Of a stretch of 64,000 nt of DNA, positions 53,543 through 64,000 are shown in pieces. A program made the translations under genes and the position numbers. The notes under the pieces were generated by a model. That model was not told where the DNA came from and did no database searches. It worked only from the letters and a program-made list of their open reading frames with translations. Within the stretch, counting starts at the first letter, position 1. Each line of letters starts with the position of its first letter. This DNA comes from Neoscytalidium dimidiatum (Eukaryota > Ascomycota > Dothideomycetes > Botryosphaeriales > Botryosphaeriaceae): contig CM074702.1 of the NCBI GenBank assembly GCA_037367355.1, forward strand, positions 1,054,001 through 1,118,000. The letters are read 5' to 3'.

Positions 53543-56162
53543 ATAGCACCACGGCCTCCGTGGCCAACGCTACGGACTGCTTCGAGATAGAGATACTCCG
53601 TTAGTGCAGAACGCGCCATCCCGCTCGCCGGCGATGTCGTCTTCGTCATCGTCATCCCCGTCGATAACGGCGCCATCCGAATCACGAGCACCGTTCCATC
53701 GAGCTCTCGCTGGAATGCGTCCTCGGCTTTAGCTCCGTCAGGGAGGTCGAGGTGTATGGCGTGCTGGCCGTTGAGGATTCTGAGGCTGTCGAGGAGCTTC
53801 GTGCGGTCTCCCATGCGGTTGTTGAGGAGAAGATGGTTCCGACTGACGAGTCCGGCGTGGAGGTTACGGTTTCAGATGTAGGTTATGATGGGGGAAGACG
53901 ATTATACCGAGTCTTACCATTCAGATGCGAACTTCCTGACCACTCTCTCCCTTGGGGATGGAGATGGTATCGGCTTGGGCGAGATTTAAGGGATTGGTTG
54001 CTGTAACTACTCTCTCCTTTTGTTCCCCTTCTCATCCTTTGCTTTGGTATTTCTCGTCGCACTCCGCTTTAAAACAAACATGTTTAAATCCGGTATTCTT
54101 AGGAAATGCTACTCTCAAACTAAATGAATGTGATTTGGATATGTCACTGAGGGCGTGGAGCATGCAGCGATTCCAAAAAGACGGTCACTTGAAATCTTGG
54201 AACAGATAGCCAAAGGCTATATACTGCTACACCACATACAGGGCGGCGCGTTGGTTGTGAAGTAGAGACAGTGAGCAACCATGTGAGAGGAGGACCCACC
54301 AATAATCTATAGACACTTAGCAACGGTCGTCTAGGCAAACGTGCTCACAGGTATGGATGGTATTCAACATTTGGAGGGCTGGTTCAAGTCTACAGGTGCA
54401 AGACCTAGAAATTTCTATGCGCCATTTTATTGAGTTTTTTTTTTTTTTTTTGCACAGAACAAGCCCTCTCCTACATGTAAGTCATCAAACAGAATCTTCC
54501 AAGTATCCAAAAGAGTGCTGAGGTAGAGTAAGATGGCTCCGATTGCAGATTCGTCCAGCAACTCGCACAGGAGTCGCCGAAGTGAGCTTATGAAGATCAT
54601 GCAATAATGCATCTAATGCATAAGAATCAGGAGAGCTGTTCTCAGAGTACCATTCACAAAAATCGAGAATCACAATCATTGAGCTTTCCCCCCCCACCCC
54701 CAACCAGCTGCACATCAACCTTCGGAGAGCAGCCGAACTCGTCGACGTACCGCGTACACGACTCAGCGGCGCCCAACAGCATCTGCGTGATCCGAAGCGA
54801 CGCTTCGGAAGCGTAGTCTCAACATCCGCTGCGCCATGGTGCTGCACCGGATTTCCATCGGATATAGAGCCTCTGTACCTATCAATCACCTATCACTGAC
54901 TCGCAACATCAACCTTGCCCCCCTACGCGATATACGCAGAGCAAGAGATGCCCATGTCTCACTCACGTCACGCCGCCCCAAAAAAAAAAAAAATTGACAT
55001 CGGAACCGCCGAGAAAGAAAGCAGCAGCATGTGTGTGCACTTCACACCACACGTACAGAAGACAGACGATCATCTCTCTCTTCGCCCATCCATCCATCCG
55101 TCCGTCCAGACAAGTACGGGAGATCATCGTTCCGGGAACCGCCGCGCCGCAGTGAACGCACATCAATCACTTCTCTTATCCAAGAGTTTAATGCTCCTTC
55201 AATCTGCACGCATGGGTTGGGGGGAAGGAAAAGAATGAGAAAGAAGGATGGTGCATGCACAGAGGAGATTTCAGTGCCCGCAGATCATTGACATATACGG
55301 GGGCAAGCAGGGATGCACACAGAGCACAGAGGACAGAGAAGTGACAAGAGAAAAAAGAGTGGAGCACAAGTTCAGGCGGAGACGATGTCAGGAAGGAGAT
55401 TTCGGAGAAACCGTTATGGGTTTGCAATTCCCTTTCCCTTTCCCCCCTTCAGCTCTTGCGCCAAGAGCGAATCAAAATAAAATAAAATAAAAAAAAAAGC
55501 AAATCTGTGAAGAAAGATACATACAACCAAGCTCCACTTGGCGCGGGTGCGGGAACCGTTGAACGCGTCTCCACAGTGGATCGGTGGCGATTCACGAGAG
55601 ACCAAAGGGAGAAAGAAAAAAGATCGAGACCGTTGAAAATGTCTTATTGCATCCAGACGCTCGGGAGCGCGGGTGGACGGGAAGCACCGTTTTTCTGCCA
55701 TCCCACCTTTCCTTTGACGTAAAGAAGCGGCCCATCGCAGCGCGCACACGCGCAGAGTGGGTCCCGTACTCACCTGTCATCTTTCCCGTTGTGTTCCCAT
55801 GAGAGGCTTTGTCCCATCTGTGCGGGGAAGGTTGGGAAATTGAGTTAGCGAAAATGTGGGTACTCTTTGGGAACGACTTGCTTTGCATGCATTGCGTGTG
55901 TGTGGGGGGGGGGTTTTTGGCTGAGATGGGCGAAAGGCGGTATGCAAGACGACGCGAAGAGATTCGACGACGGTTGAGGGGGTTGTGTGGACAGACGATG
56001 ATGCAGGCATATCATGCACCCCCCGGCGGAGTGTTACTGCTGGTTGATGCTGGTGCACTGGAAGCGCGATGGCGCATATGCAGGTATGCATCATGCATGC
56101 AGGCGCGCGCCCCATATCCGTGGCCTACGTTGCCCGCGGAGCAGGTTGGTGGGTGCGGCAGG

Positions 56163-56222
56163 AACAGGCAAGGCAAGGCAAAGCAAGGCAAAGCAAGGCA
56201 AGGCAAGGCAAGGGAAAGCAAG
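56163..56222 (+). repeat. GGCAA/AGCAA pentamer tandem array
   Basis: About 12 units of a 5-bp motif, GGCAA alternating with AGCAA, in purine-rich sequence. A simple satellite; no coding role seen. Confidence 0.9.
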
Positions 56223-56302
56223 GACGAGGAACAACAAGAGACAGGCATAGCGATGCTCACGGAAAGTTCCCTCCAGAGGACTGCAAGGACGACGTCTGGA
56301 GT

Positions 56303-56303
<1 letters not shown>

Positions 56304-56336
<33 letters not shown>
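56304..56336 (+). repeat. (CAG)11 trinucleotide run
   Basis: Eleven perfect CAG units, followed by CA. It lies in no supported gene. Similar shorter CTG/CAG runs are at 17073, 22329 and 23155 in other intergenic regions. Confidence 0.95.
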
Positions 56337-56339
<3 letters not shown>

Positions 56340-59300
56340 AGAAGGCTGGGTTGACTCGGAAGGCCCAGACGGCGGCTGCCTTCATGGTGATTGAGAATGA
56401 TGCAACGGTGGGAGGAGGCGAGCCGGGGCGAATCATACGACTTGGGTAGCAGCAGAGGCAGCACTCGTCCCCCGAGAAGGAAGGAGATGTGCTCCTCGCC
56501 GGCGGCTCTTCCTCGAAGCGAGTCCCGAATGAGCAGCGCGCGGCAGCACCCCCCTCCTCCCGTCTGTTCATATTCCCCAGACGTGGCGAGGGGCTACCCT
56601 GAAGGCGCGGTGGAGCCGAAGTGAAGCAAATAGGCCGGCCGGACCAATGACCCTGCGCCCTTGGCCCTTTGCACCAACGTCTCTCTTCAGTTAAGGAAGT
56701 AGGGGAGCAGCCGCGGCTCTTTTTCGCATGTCTTATAGCTGTGAGGGCAATATTGCAGCCTTCGCGGCCCAACTCCGGACCACCGAGCGCGACGCAGCCG
56801 TGGCGGGACAGGGCACGCGGAGAATCCCATCTTGTCAACGCTCGTCCTGCTCCGTGGCCCAATGGGCCAATGTCCGCTTGGGCATCCTCATCTAGCCTCT
56901 GATCATGAGCCTCAGACCGCCGTCTCGCCTCGAGGCCGGCCAGAAGATCCCAACTCCCGGCCTCCAAGCACTTGTCCGGCCCGGCAATCGAGCGTCCATC
57001 ACACGCCCCCCTTCTCCACCTATACAAGAGTTCGCTTATCATCAACAAGCCGCCGACGGCACGCCAGGAGGGCGACCATCAGGTGCGCGCCGACGGACGC
57101 GGCGCATCTGTCCGACGGCGACACGCCAGTCATCAGCCGCTCACGGTCGATGCGTCCTCCGCGCTTGCGGATGCGCTTTCCACTCTTTGCCGAACGCTGC
57201 TGCTGATCCGGGCGCTTGCTTGATCTGCCCGCCTTGGTCTGGCCTGGTCCAGTCCGGCTCGCTGCTCAGCGAGGAGGCCGTGCTCGCCCCCCCGTCAATC
57301 TATCTCTTTGCCCCTGGCGTCATCAGCGCTTTTCCCTACCTTTGTGAAAGACTCTTTCTTCCAAAGCTCAGGCCTGGAGTATCGTGCCGTCGTAAAATGC
57401 GTATTGCATGCATCGTCGCAGCGCCAAAGCGAAGCTCAACCGCAAGTCCCGCCGCGTGGCCTGTCCGCGCCTCCTCCCAGACGCGTCGCATTTTCTCCGT
57501 ACGAGCCCTTCGGAAGTTTATCATTCGGCAACGAGCGCGGACAAAGAGGCGCAAGGCGCAACGCCCTCGGCGAGAAGCGAGAGTAGAGGAGACGCGGCAC
57601 GGGGAAAGGCACGCCAGCGGTTCCGAGGCTCTCTTCCTTGCGCAGTCGTGATAGGGCAGTCAGCAAGCCACAATATCCCGTCGCCGTCAGTAACCAGTTA
57701 GCAAGGTACAAGCCAGGAAAAAGCGAGCAGGCTGTGGCGAGCGGGCATTGTGGAAGAGGAAGCCGAAAGGAAAAATCGGCAATGCGAGGAGAGCGAGCCT
57801 CCAGCCATAGCATCTTGCGGTCAAGATAAACTTTCGACTTGTGCGCTTGTGATGCCGCAACGGCCGGCAAGTAGCAGAGAGGGCCACGGCAGGCGTCATT
57901 TGGCTCCTCAGGCGGCAATGCCGGGAACTATGCACTTCGCCCGCCTCACTCGGGAGCAAACCCTCTCTCCACACCGATCTTTTCTTTTTCTCTGCCCGTT
58001 GTCTGTCATTGCTGCATTGCAGGCAGGTGTTGCATGGAGGATTGCTTCTGAGTCGAACCGCTCCGATGCAGTGGCAGCCAGGGCCGGCGCGCGCGTCCAA
58101 TCCGACCGATGGCCACAAACGTGGTAGCGGATGTATATGCGCGACCGTTGGTACGTCTGGGCGGGATTGGCCATGGCGCGCCCCGGGGTAGCGGTGTCGC
58201 CGGGGCCTGGGCTTTTGGGGCGGCGCAGCGAACAAGGGACCGCCTTGCTCGCTGCCGAATGGATGTGCAGCTCGTATACTTGCGGCGGCGGTGCGGGAAC
58301 AAAGGGAACGGGAATAGGATATGTCAGCGGTTAGCAAAGCAGCGTAGTAAGGTAGCAGCGCGGAAAGTGTGATGGGGAGCTTCCAAGCTTCCCGGATTGG
58401 CGCGCGGCTGGGATGGTGAGTGGCTCGATTTCGAGAGGGGATGGGCGAGGAGGAGATGCACGGGCTTTTTGAACTCAATTGAATGGCGGACGACCGAGCG
58501 CGGCATTGTCTGCTCCATGTGCCTCGCTGCCTGCCAGGCCTGGGAGGCTCAATGGCCGATCCAGCAACTCTGGTGACTGCTGAACGAGTTTCACTACGGC
58601 CGAGTGCAAGGTTGGGCCTGGCTGGACGACAGAAAGCAGCAATGGAGGCGAGGAGGCCGGCGAAGCCGATGGCACGCTGAGGGACCTGGTCGTCTGGCGC
58701 GCTCGGGTCGTCGAGCCGCCCGCCAGCCCGCATGCCCGCGGCGAAGCGGAAAACCGGTTTACTCCGTCTTTACCAGCCGCCAGCATAGCAAGTAGAGGGG
58801 CCCGAGGACGCGTGCAGCAAAAAGCCAATAGAGAAAAAAAAATAACTGTCTCAGAAGTCGTCAGGCAAGCAGCGCGACGTCATCGACGCTGCGAGTACGG
58901 TAGTGTTCGGCCGGTCGGTCAAACAGCACCAACTGGAGGGCGCCTAGCTTGGGGGGCAGCAGGCGAGCAGGCAGTAGCAGGGCTATGCCCGGCGGCCCGT
59001 CCCAGATCGCCTGTGGATCTGCATAGCGACAGAAATCGTCCACCCTGAGTCGCCAAATCCCAGTGCGCAACTGCACCTGCACCTGCTGCCTCCACCACCA
59101 AGCAGTCCCCGAGCGCCTGTCAATTTGTCCGCAACGCCCGTCAGCTCACAAATTTGCAGAGGTCCAAGCCTGCTGCTACGCCTCTCGTCCCGCTGAAGAC
59201 AAGACGGCCAAGCAAGAGGGGAAAAAAGGAATTTCATGCGGCAGCAACCGAGTCCCGGGACATCAATGCAACGCCATCGACCCCATTTCCAGGCCGCCCT

Positions 59301-60858
59301 GCGCAGTCAAAAAATGTCATCAGGCCTCCCGGCAGCCCATGCAGAAGGGTCTGGCAAAACCCAGGGGACCAAAGGAAGGCCGAACGACAAATAGCCGCTA
59401 TACAATAGCAAATTACTATGGAACCTAGCCAGCTGTCTTTTCTTGTTAGCGGCCACGCTATATACGTCTCAGTTTGCCACGCGGACGGCCGCGCACGCGC
59501 ACGCGCGCGTACCGCCGAGACGCGGCTGGCTCGAACGAGATAGCTAACTTGCAACGACAAGCGGCTGGGGGATGGATGAGCACAAAGGGTAGTATCGACC
59601 ATGGCGCGAGGGATAACGAATGGACCAAAAAAAAAAAAGAGCATTCGCAGTTTCGGTCCCGTTTCGCGGAGCTGGGATTCCCGGGGACCGGCAATCTCTC
59701 ACGCCGGTGCATGCTTCGGTGGCTGGCTGGTGGGAAAAAGCAAATAATAAGGGATGAAGCGAAAAAGGAAAAAAAAAAAAAAAGGAAAAGGCTGCTAACG
59801 TGAGGATGAAAAGATTTCCGTCAACCGGGCGCGAACATAAAACTAATTGTGCCCATATGCCGCTGCTCTTGCTTTTTTTGGGGGAAGGTTTCTCAGGTCG
59901 TGGTCGTGGTCTTGGTCTGTTTGCTTTTGCGTTTTTCTTTTTGCAGTTCTTGGGGAAGGCTGGCGCCAGGCGCGCCAGTAGAGCGTTGAAGCGAGACCCG
60001 TGGACTCGGTCCTGGAGCGCGTGTCAAAAGACTCGTATAGTAGGTGGCGGCTGCGGGAACATCTAGAGCAACGATCTGTATCCGCGTGCGTTCGAGGTCT
60101 TGGTCGAGCCTGTGAGCATCACCGGAGGTTGCAGCGCCCGCAACAGCAGGCACACCACCAAAGTATATTCCCTGGCTGGAGGAACGCGCCGTCTCAGCAG
60201 AAGACGACTACGAGCGTGACAGCAAGAGCAGAGGGAAAAAGAAAATATCCAAGTTGCTAGATCGAGATCTGGAGAATCGCGTGGCCTTCTCGTTCGGGCA
60301 GTTTGCCGATGCGCCTTCGTCCCGCTCGACATTGTGCGCTGCTCTGGCAACCTGCAGGCGGTAGGTAGGCTGGCTGTCCGCGCTATGTAAGATTGGCTCC
60401 GGCCGTCCACGACCACTCTTCGTAGCCGGACCATCACACCACACGGGCATGATGTTAACGCGGGCGGCGGGGCAATAATGGGGAGCGAGAGAGCCTCATC
60501 CATCCGCTCCCTCGTCTGTACCACCCAAGACACGGCCTGGAAAGCCGGAGGCCGAGCGACAGCGGAGATGAACCGTCCAATCCGCAGCCCTCCGGCCGCT
60601 GTCTTCCGTCGAGGACTGCACGGAGCTCCAATCCGACACCGGTGGTGGCTCGCAGACTCGCACAGCTTGCACCGGAACTGAACTGTGCGTCGACCAGACG
60701 CGCTGCTGCGGGCGGCGTGCGACCCCTCTTACGATTTGCCGGCAGTCTGCCTTTCCCTCCTGCCATTTTTCGCCTCCCTGGCCTCGCCCGCCCGGTTGCC
60801 CAATCGTACGATGGGTCCCGCTGCGAGACGCTGGTTGTAGGACTGAGATTAGACTTCT

Positions 60859-60859
60859 G

Positions 60860-60891
<32 letters not shown>

Positions 60892-60892
60892 G
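60859..60892 (+). repeat. (CT)n microsatellite
   Basis: An uninterrupted CT/TC dinucleotide tract of roughly 25 bases, followed after one interruption by more CT. Intergenic simple repeat. Confidence 0.9.
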
Positions 60893-62386
60893 AGTGCAAA
60901 GACAACGTGGCGTGCGGTGTCAATCCAGCTGCGAGAGGGCGGCAGCACCAATATGCAATGCGACAAGCCTTTACCTGTCAGGCCATGGGAGAGCCTCGAC
61001 AGCGTCGCACAGAGACGATGTCTTGCTGCTGCAAAGCTGCTGCAAAGCTGATGATGTGCCGCCGCGGCGCGCTGCAAGAATCATGCATCCATCGACTTAC
61101 AGCTCCCGCCGTCCGGCTCCGAGACGGTGGTGAGCATCGGGCGGGGTACCACACTGGCCGAAGTTCCGTTTCTACCGTGACCTCTTTCCTGTCTCTCTTC
61201 TCTCTCTCATCATCACCGAAATATATTGGTCTGAGTGAAGCGTCTGCTGACGGCTGATGAGATGAGATCAAGGGCCCACCAAGCAGCTGCACGGTTACCT
61301 GCTCACGCATCCTTCCCGGCAATCTTGGTGACTTCAGAATCTAATCGAATCCCAGACGACCCACCACCCCCAGCAAGGCGCTGTTCGCCACCTGTGCTCC
61401 ACGTATATTCGCCGTTTGTCGTAACATGAGGAAACTCGCGGCAACTGGCACATCCTTCTCCATCCGTGCGTTCTGCTCCATCTATGCTTTCGCCTCCATC
61501 AGGCCATATCCCTGCCCTTTTCCCCAATTTGCTCAGAGCGCACCCCACGCGGTGTGGTGGCTCGAGCCCGTCTTTTTTTTTTTTTTTTGGTATTTTGTCA
61601 ACGGCTTGAGCGCGCGCGCGCGCGGAGGCGCGGGCGGGTGCTTGGCTTGCATTCCGACGGTGCGGTAAGGGGGGAAGGGTCTTGTGTGGGTTGGGCGTGC
61701 TGCAGCGAGAAGAGACGGTGAGCTGGTCGTGCGTCGCGCATCAAGCGAACCAGCGCCGGTGCCACGGTAGCACCAAAAGAAACGCCAGTTGTGCCACACA
61801 GAAAAAAAAAGACCGAAAAGGCCCTTCATTATCCGCCTTGCCGGATGCGGTCGGCGGAAGCATTGCGGGTGTACTATCAAAGAGGTAAACTGCGGGGGTT
61901 AGCCTAAGCGGTGCGAGGGTGCACATGCCGCGTGGTGTGAGGGCGGAATGACGTCGGCCGCCGTGCGACGAGGGTCCCTGGTGTCTGCTGCGACGTGAGC
62001 TCGAAGCCTTTTGTTGAGAGGTGAGACGTCGTATGAGTGTTGCTTCGAGCGGTCCGGGGAAAGGAACGGGACGGATGGTAGTCGCGATAGTGCAGCACTG
62101 GTCTGGTCAATGAACCGTGTTCGCCATGCCGAAATTATAGCATTGCAAATGTATCCGCCTGCTCTAAGAGCAAGACTTCCAATCCTATCGACAATCTCTG
62201 CTCTTCTTACTCCTTCCCTCCGAAACCCCATCTCCTCCATTGAGACGAACGATATTGAATGGCAGTCATCCAGAAGCGAAAAAGAAATGTCTCATCTCTT
62301 AGAAAGGAATACGCGATCGATGCTGGAAAACAGGAAGACAATCATGACTGGGACTTTTCGTGATGCTGGGCGGCACGAGCCTTCGT

Positions 62387-63595
62387 TCAGGCAGCGGTCT
62401 CCGTGCCAGACGGAGTGCCCTCCATCTTGAACCGGGCCAACTTTTCCTCGACGGAACGCAGGACGGCCGGGTCGGGTTCCTTCTTAACCTTCTTAGGACT
62501 ATAGTGTTTGTTAGCGAATTGAATCAAGAATGTTTGAGACAAGCGCGCTACTCACGGAATCCTCACACAACTCTGGCACCGCTCGTGCCCGCAGTTGGCA
62601 CACGTTTTGGTCCTCTCCATGAAGAACGAGCTGCATTGGTCGCAGCTCCACCTGACCCTCATACGCGGCTTGCGCCAGACGCGCTCCGGCCTCTGGTGGG
62701 CAGGGAGACCTTCGGCATCCGTTTCTGTGTCGGAGCCGGGAACATCTCCAGGATACCCGTCTGGCCACTTCTTCTTCTTGGCCGGGTCGCGAGGACACTT
62801 GGTGCAACGGGTGTGCTGGCAGTGAGCACAGATGGTAGCAGTGGCAGGGATGAAGAGATTCTGGCACTTGTGGCAGTGACGGCGGACACGCTGCTTCGGC
62901 GGACGACGCTCCAGGTCGGGGCCACCAGTACGACTCTTGATCGTCAAATATTCTTGCTTCTTGGCTGGCTTGGTACCAATCTTCGCAGCGGATGGGGTAG
63001 TAGGGGCAGCAACAGCAGTCTCGCCCTCCTTAGCCTTTCCCTTGGACTTGTCCTTCTTGGCCGGGTAGCGAGGGCACTTCTTGCAGCGGGTGTGCTCGCA
63101 CTTCTGGCAAACACGGTCCGCACCAAAGGTGGTCTGGCAACGATGGCACTGACGATGAACACGCATGCGAATGGGCTTCTCCACGCGCTGGACATTCTCA
63201 TTGGTAGTGCCGGTGCTGATCCATTCATGCGCCTCAAGAGTCAGACCATACTTAGCGAAGAGCGCACGAGCACGCTCCTGCTGAGCAGCACTGCGCGGGT
63301 AGCTGACCTGGCCCGTGGTCGAGGTGACGGGCTTGGGCTCAGGCTTGGGCTCAGCAGCGCTGCGGATAACGGTTAGCATGTCGGAATGAAAACTGATGGC
63401 AATGACGAGAGTCGCTTACCTGGTCGACTGAGCGGGCTCAGGCTTCTTCTCGGAGGACGAAGCGGCGGTGGGAACGCGGTCCTTGCTCGAGTTGCCTCTC
63501 TTCAAAACGGTGCGGAGCCTCTTCACGTATTTGCCAATGCTCTGGCGGCGCTCATGGAGAGCCTCCGGGCGCGTTTCCTCGGACGGAGAACTCAT
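62387..63595 (-). CDS. Protein with three CxxC...CxxC zinc-ribbon-like modules (unknown function)
   Basis: Exons 63420..63595, 62556..63359 and 62387..62498 join in phase to give 363 residues. N-terminal disordered region (EALHERRQSIGKYVKRLR, then Pro/Glu/Lys-rich), then three similar modules with paired Cys motifs: HRQCHRCQTTFGADRVCQKC-EHTRCKKCPRYPAKK; RHCHKCQNLFIPATATICAH-CQHTRCTKCPRDPAKKKK; and RWSCDQCSSFFMERTKTCAN-CGHERCQSCVRIPPKK. Each has the pattern C-x2-C-x(10-12)-C-x2-C-x(4)-C-x2-C, so six Cys plus a His, enough for one or two zinc ions. Basic tails (PAKKDKSKGKAK, PAKKKKW) follow the first two modules. The family looks like a conserved filamentous-ascomycete protein of unknown function; nucleic-acid or protein binding is inferred from the ribbons. 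Junctions GTAAGC/GCAG and GTGAGT/TATAG are canonical. Confidence 0.88.
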
Positions 63596-64000
63596 GGCGG
63601 CAGTTCCAAGTACAGGTGGTCGGATTCCAAGGACAGATGTGGATGGGCGGGCAGTAGGTGGATAGGAAGAATGCGGAGCGGTCTAGGCGGACATCAATAT
63701 AAGCGGCCGGGCGAGGTCTCGGGCGACGCAGGCGCAGGTGACGGTAGAATTGGACAGGAAGCGGCAGCGGAAGAGCAAGTGTAGCCAATCCTGGGATGGC
63801 AACAGGCGAGTTTGGTCGTGAAGTCGCAGGCGCGAGGAGCGTCGGATCCTCGTGGAGCCGCGGAAGGGGAGCGATGGGTTATCAAGGCGGCGTAGGCGAG
63901 CACCATCCAGCAACTGCATGGGGCGCTGAACCATTTAAGGCCCCAAAGCTCGGAGCGGGCACGCTAACCACGCTGTCGGGAACGCGACCTCTGCTGCCAC
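63596..64000. other. Upstream region of the zinc-ribbon gene
   Basis: 0.4 kb to the window end; it should hold the promoter of the preceding minus-strand gene. Short frames on the minus strand (63683..63934) show no family signal. Confidence 0.5.

Larger units (their letters stand above)
53543..62386. other. 8.8-kb gene-poor region with simple repeats
   Basis: No frame I can support as a gene. 53543..54006 has protein-like scraps in two plus frames (for example ECVLGFSSVREVEVYGVLAV in one, GDVVFVIVIPVDNGAIRITS in another) that could be a second decayed gene. From about 55 kb onward GC rises, and long frames on both strands (for example 57687..58733 minus) are Arg/Ala/Pro-rich and overlap each other. 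Poly-A/T runs occur near 54438, 54981, 55486, 59630, 59770 and 61570. The region could hold a long promoter, an unannotated ncRNA or very small exons. Confidence 0.45.

Noticed and set aside
53491..54006. Frames on both strands with protein-like scraps, possibly a second decayed gene next to the RING pseudogene
   Set aside because: The scraps lie in different frames, no domain could be named with confidence, and no start or splice structure is evident.
54370..54400. GGTTCAAGTC resembling a tRNA B box
   Set aside because: No matching A box at the right distance and no acceptor-stem pairing around it.
57687..58733. A 348-codon minus-strand frame
   Set aside because: Arg/Ala/Ser-rich GC-driven frame with several equally long overlapping frames; no motif, no splice support.
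1..64000. A functional mitochondrial gene cluster
   Set aside because: Several neighbours act in mitochondria, but they have separate promoters, mixed strands and unrelated genes between them; clustering is most likely chance.

Overview
The window is nuclear DNA of a filamentous ascomycete (Pezizomycotina; Dothideomycetes fits best, by inference). Protein genes carry several short introns (about 49-130 nt, GTATGT/GTAAGT-type donors, CTAAC/CTGAC-type branch sites). The gene set is eukaryotic and fungal: fungal Mdv1, a Bqt4-type APSES protein, nuclear-encoded ATP synthase subunit 9, a GPI-type adhesin, DUF2293. There is no bacterial gene organisation, no CRISPR, no rRNA and no intact transposon. 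Exon models below were built by reading splice sites and checking phase and known protein conservation; no transcript data were available.

Layout. 0-5.5 kb: the 3' end of an unidentified acidic-tailed protein, then ALG3 (ER N-glycan mannosyltransferase) and ATP9 on the minus strand. 5.5-9.4 kb: no gene seen. 9.4-14.3 kb: a giant PAN-domain, Ser/Thr/Pro-repeat, GPI-type cell-surface protein. 15.7-16.4 kb: a thioredoxin with a mitochondrial leader and an internal cytosolic start. 19-21.7 kb: a large disordered basic protein. 24.3-25.9 kb: NUF2 (kinetochore). 27-32.4 kb: divergent Bqt4 (telomere bouquet / inner nuclear membrane) and Rho GDI, whose 2.1-kb first intron appears to hold a second gene. 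33-41.6 kb: RPO41 (mitochondrial RNA polymerase) and MDV1 (mitochondrial fission adaptor), then divergent chorismate mutase. 42.4-51.3 kb: a compact block with a Sna3-like Rsp5 adaptor, a Poa1-like macrodomain phosphatase, the Rieske Fe-S protein, a CCDC25/Jlp2 (NFACT-R) protein, an LYR-type small protein and a DUF2293 protein. 51.3-62.4 kb: gene-poor; it contains a RING-finger pseudogene whose stops all look like C-to-T changes, and many simple repeats. 62.4-63.6 kb: a protein with three Cys-rich zinc-ribbon-like modules.

Function. Many genes serve mitochondria (ATP9, RPO41, MDV1, Rieske, thioredoxin leader form, LYR protein), but they are separate transcription units, so this is probably chance clustering rather than an operon-like system. 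The most unusual items are: a predicted one-nucleotide exon in the CCDC25/Jlp2 gene, the gene nested in the Rho GDI intron, the multiply stopped RING pseudogene, and the mosaic-repeat surface protein with a split signal-peptide exon.
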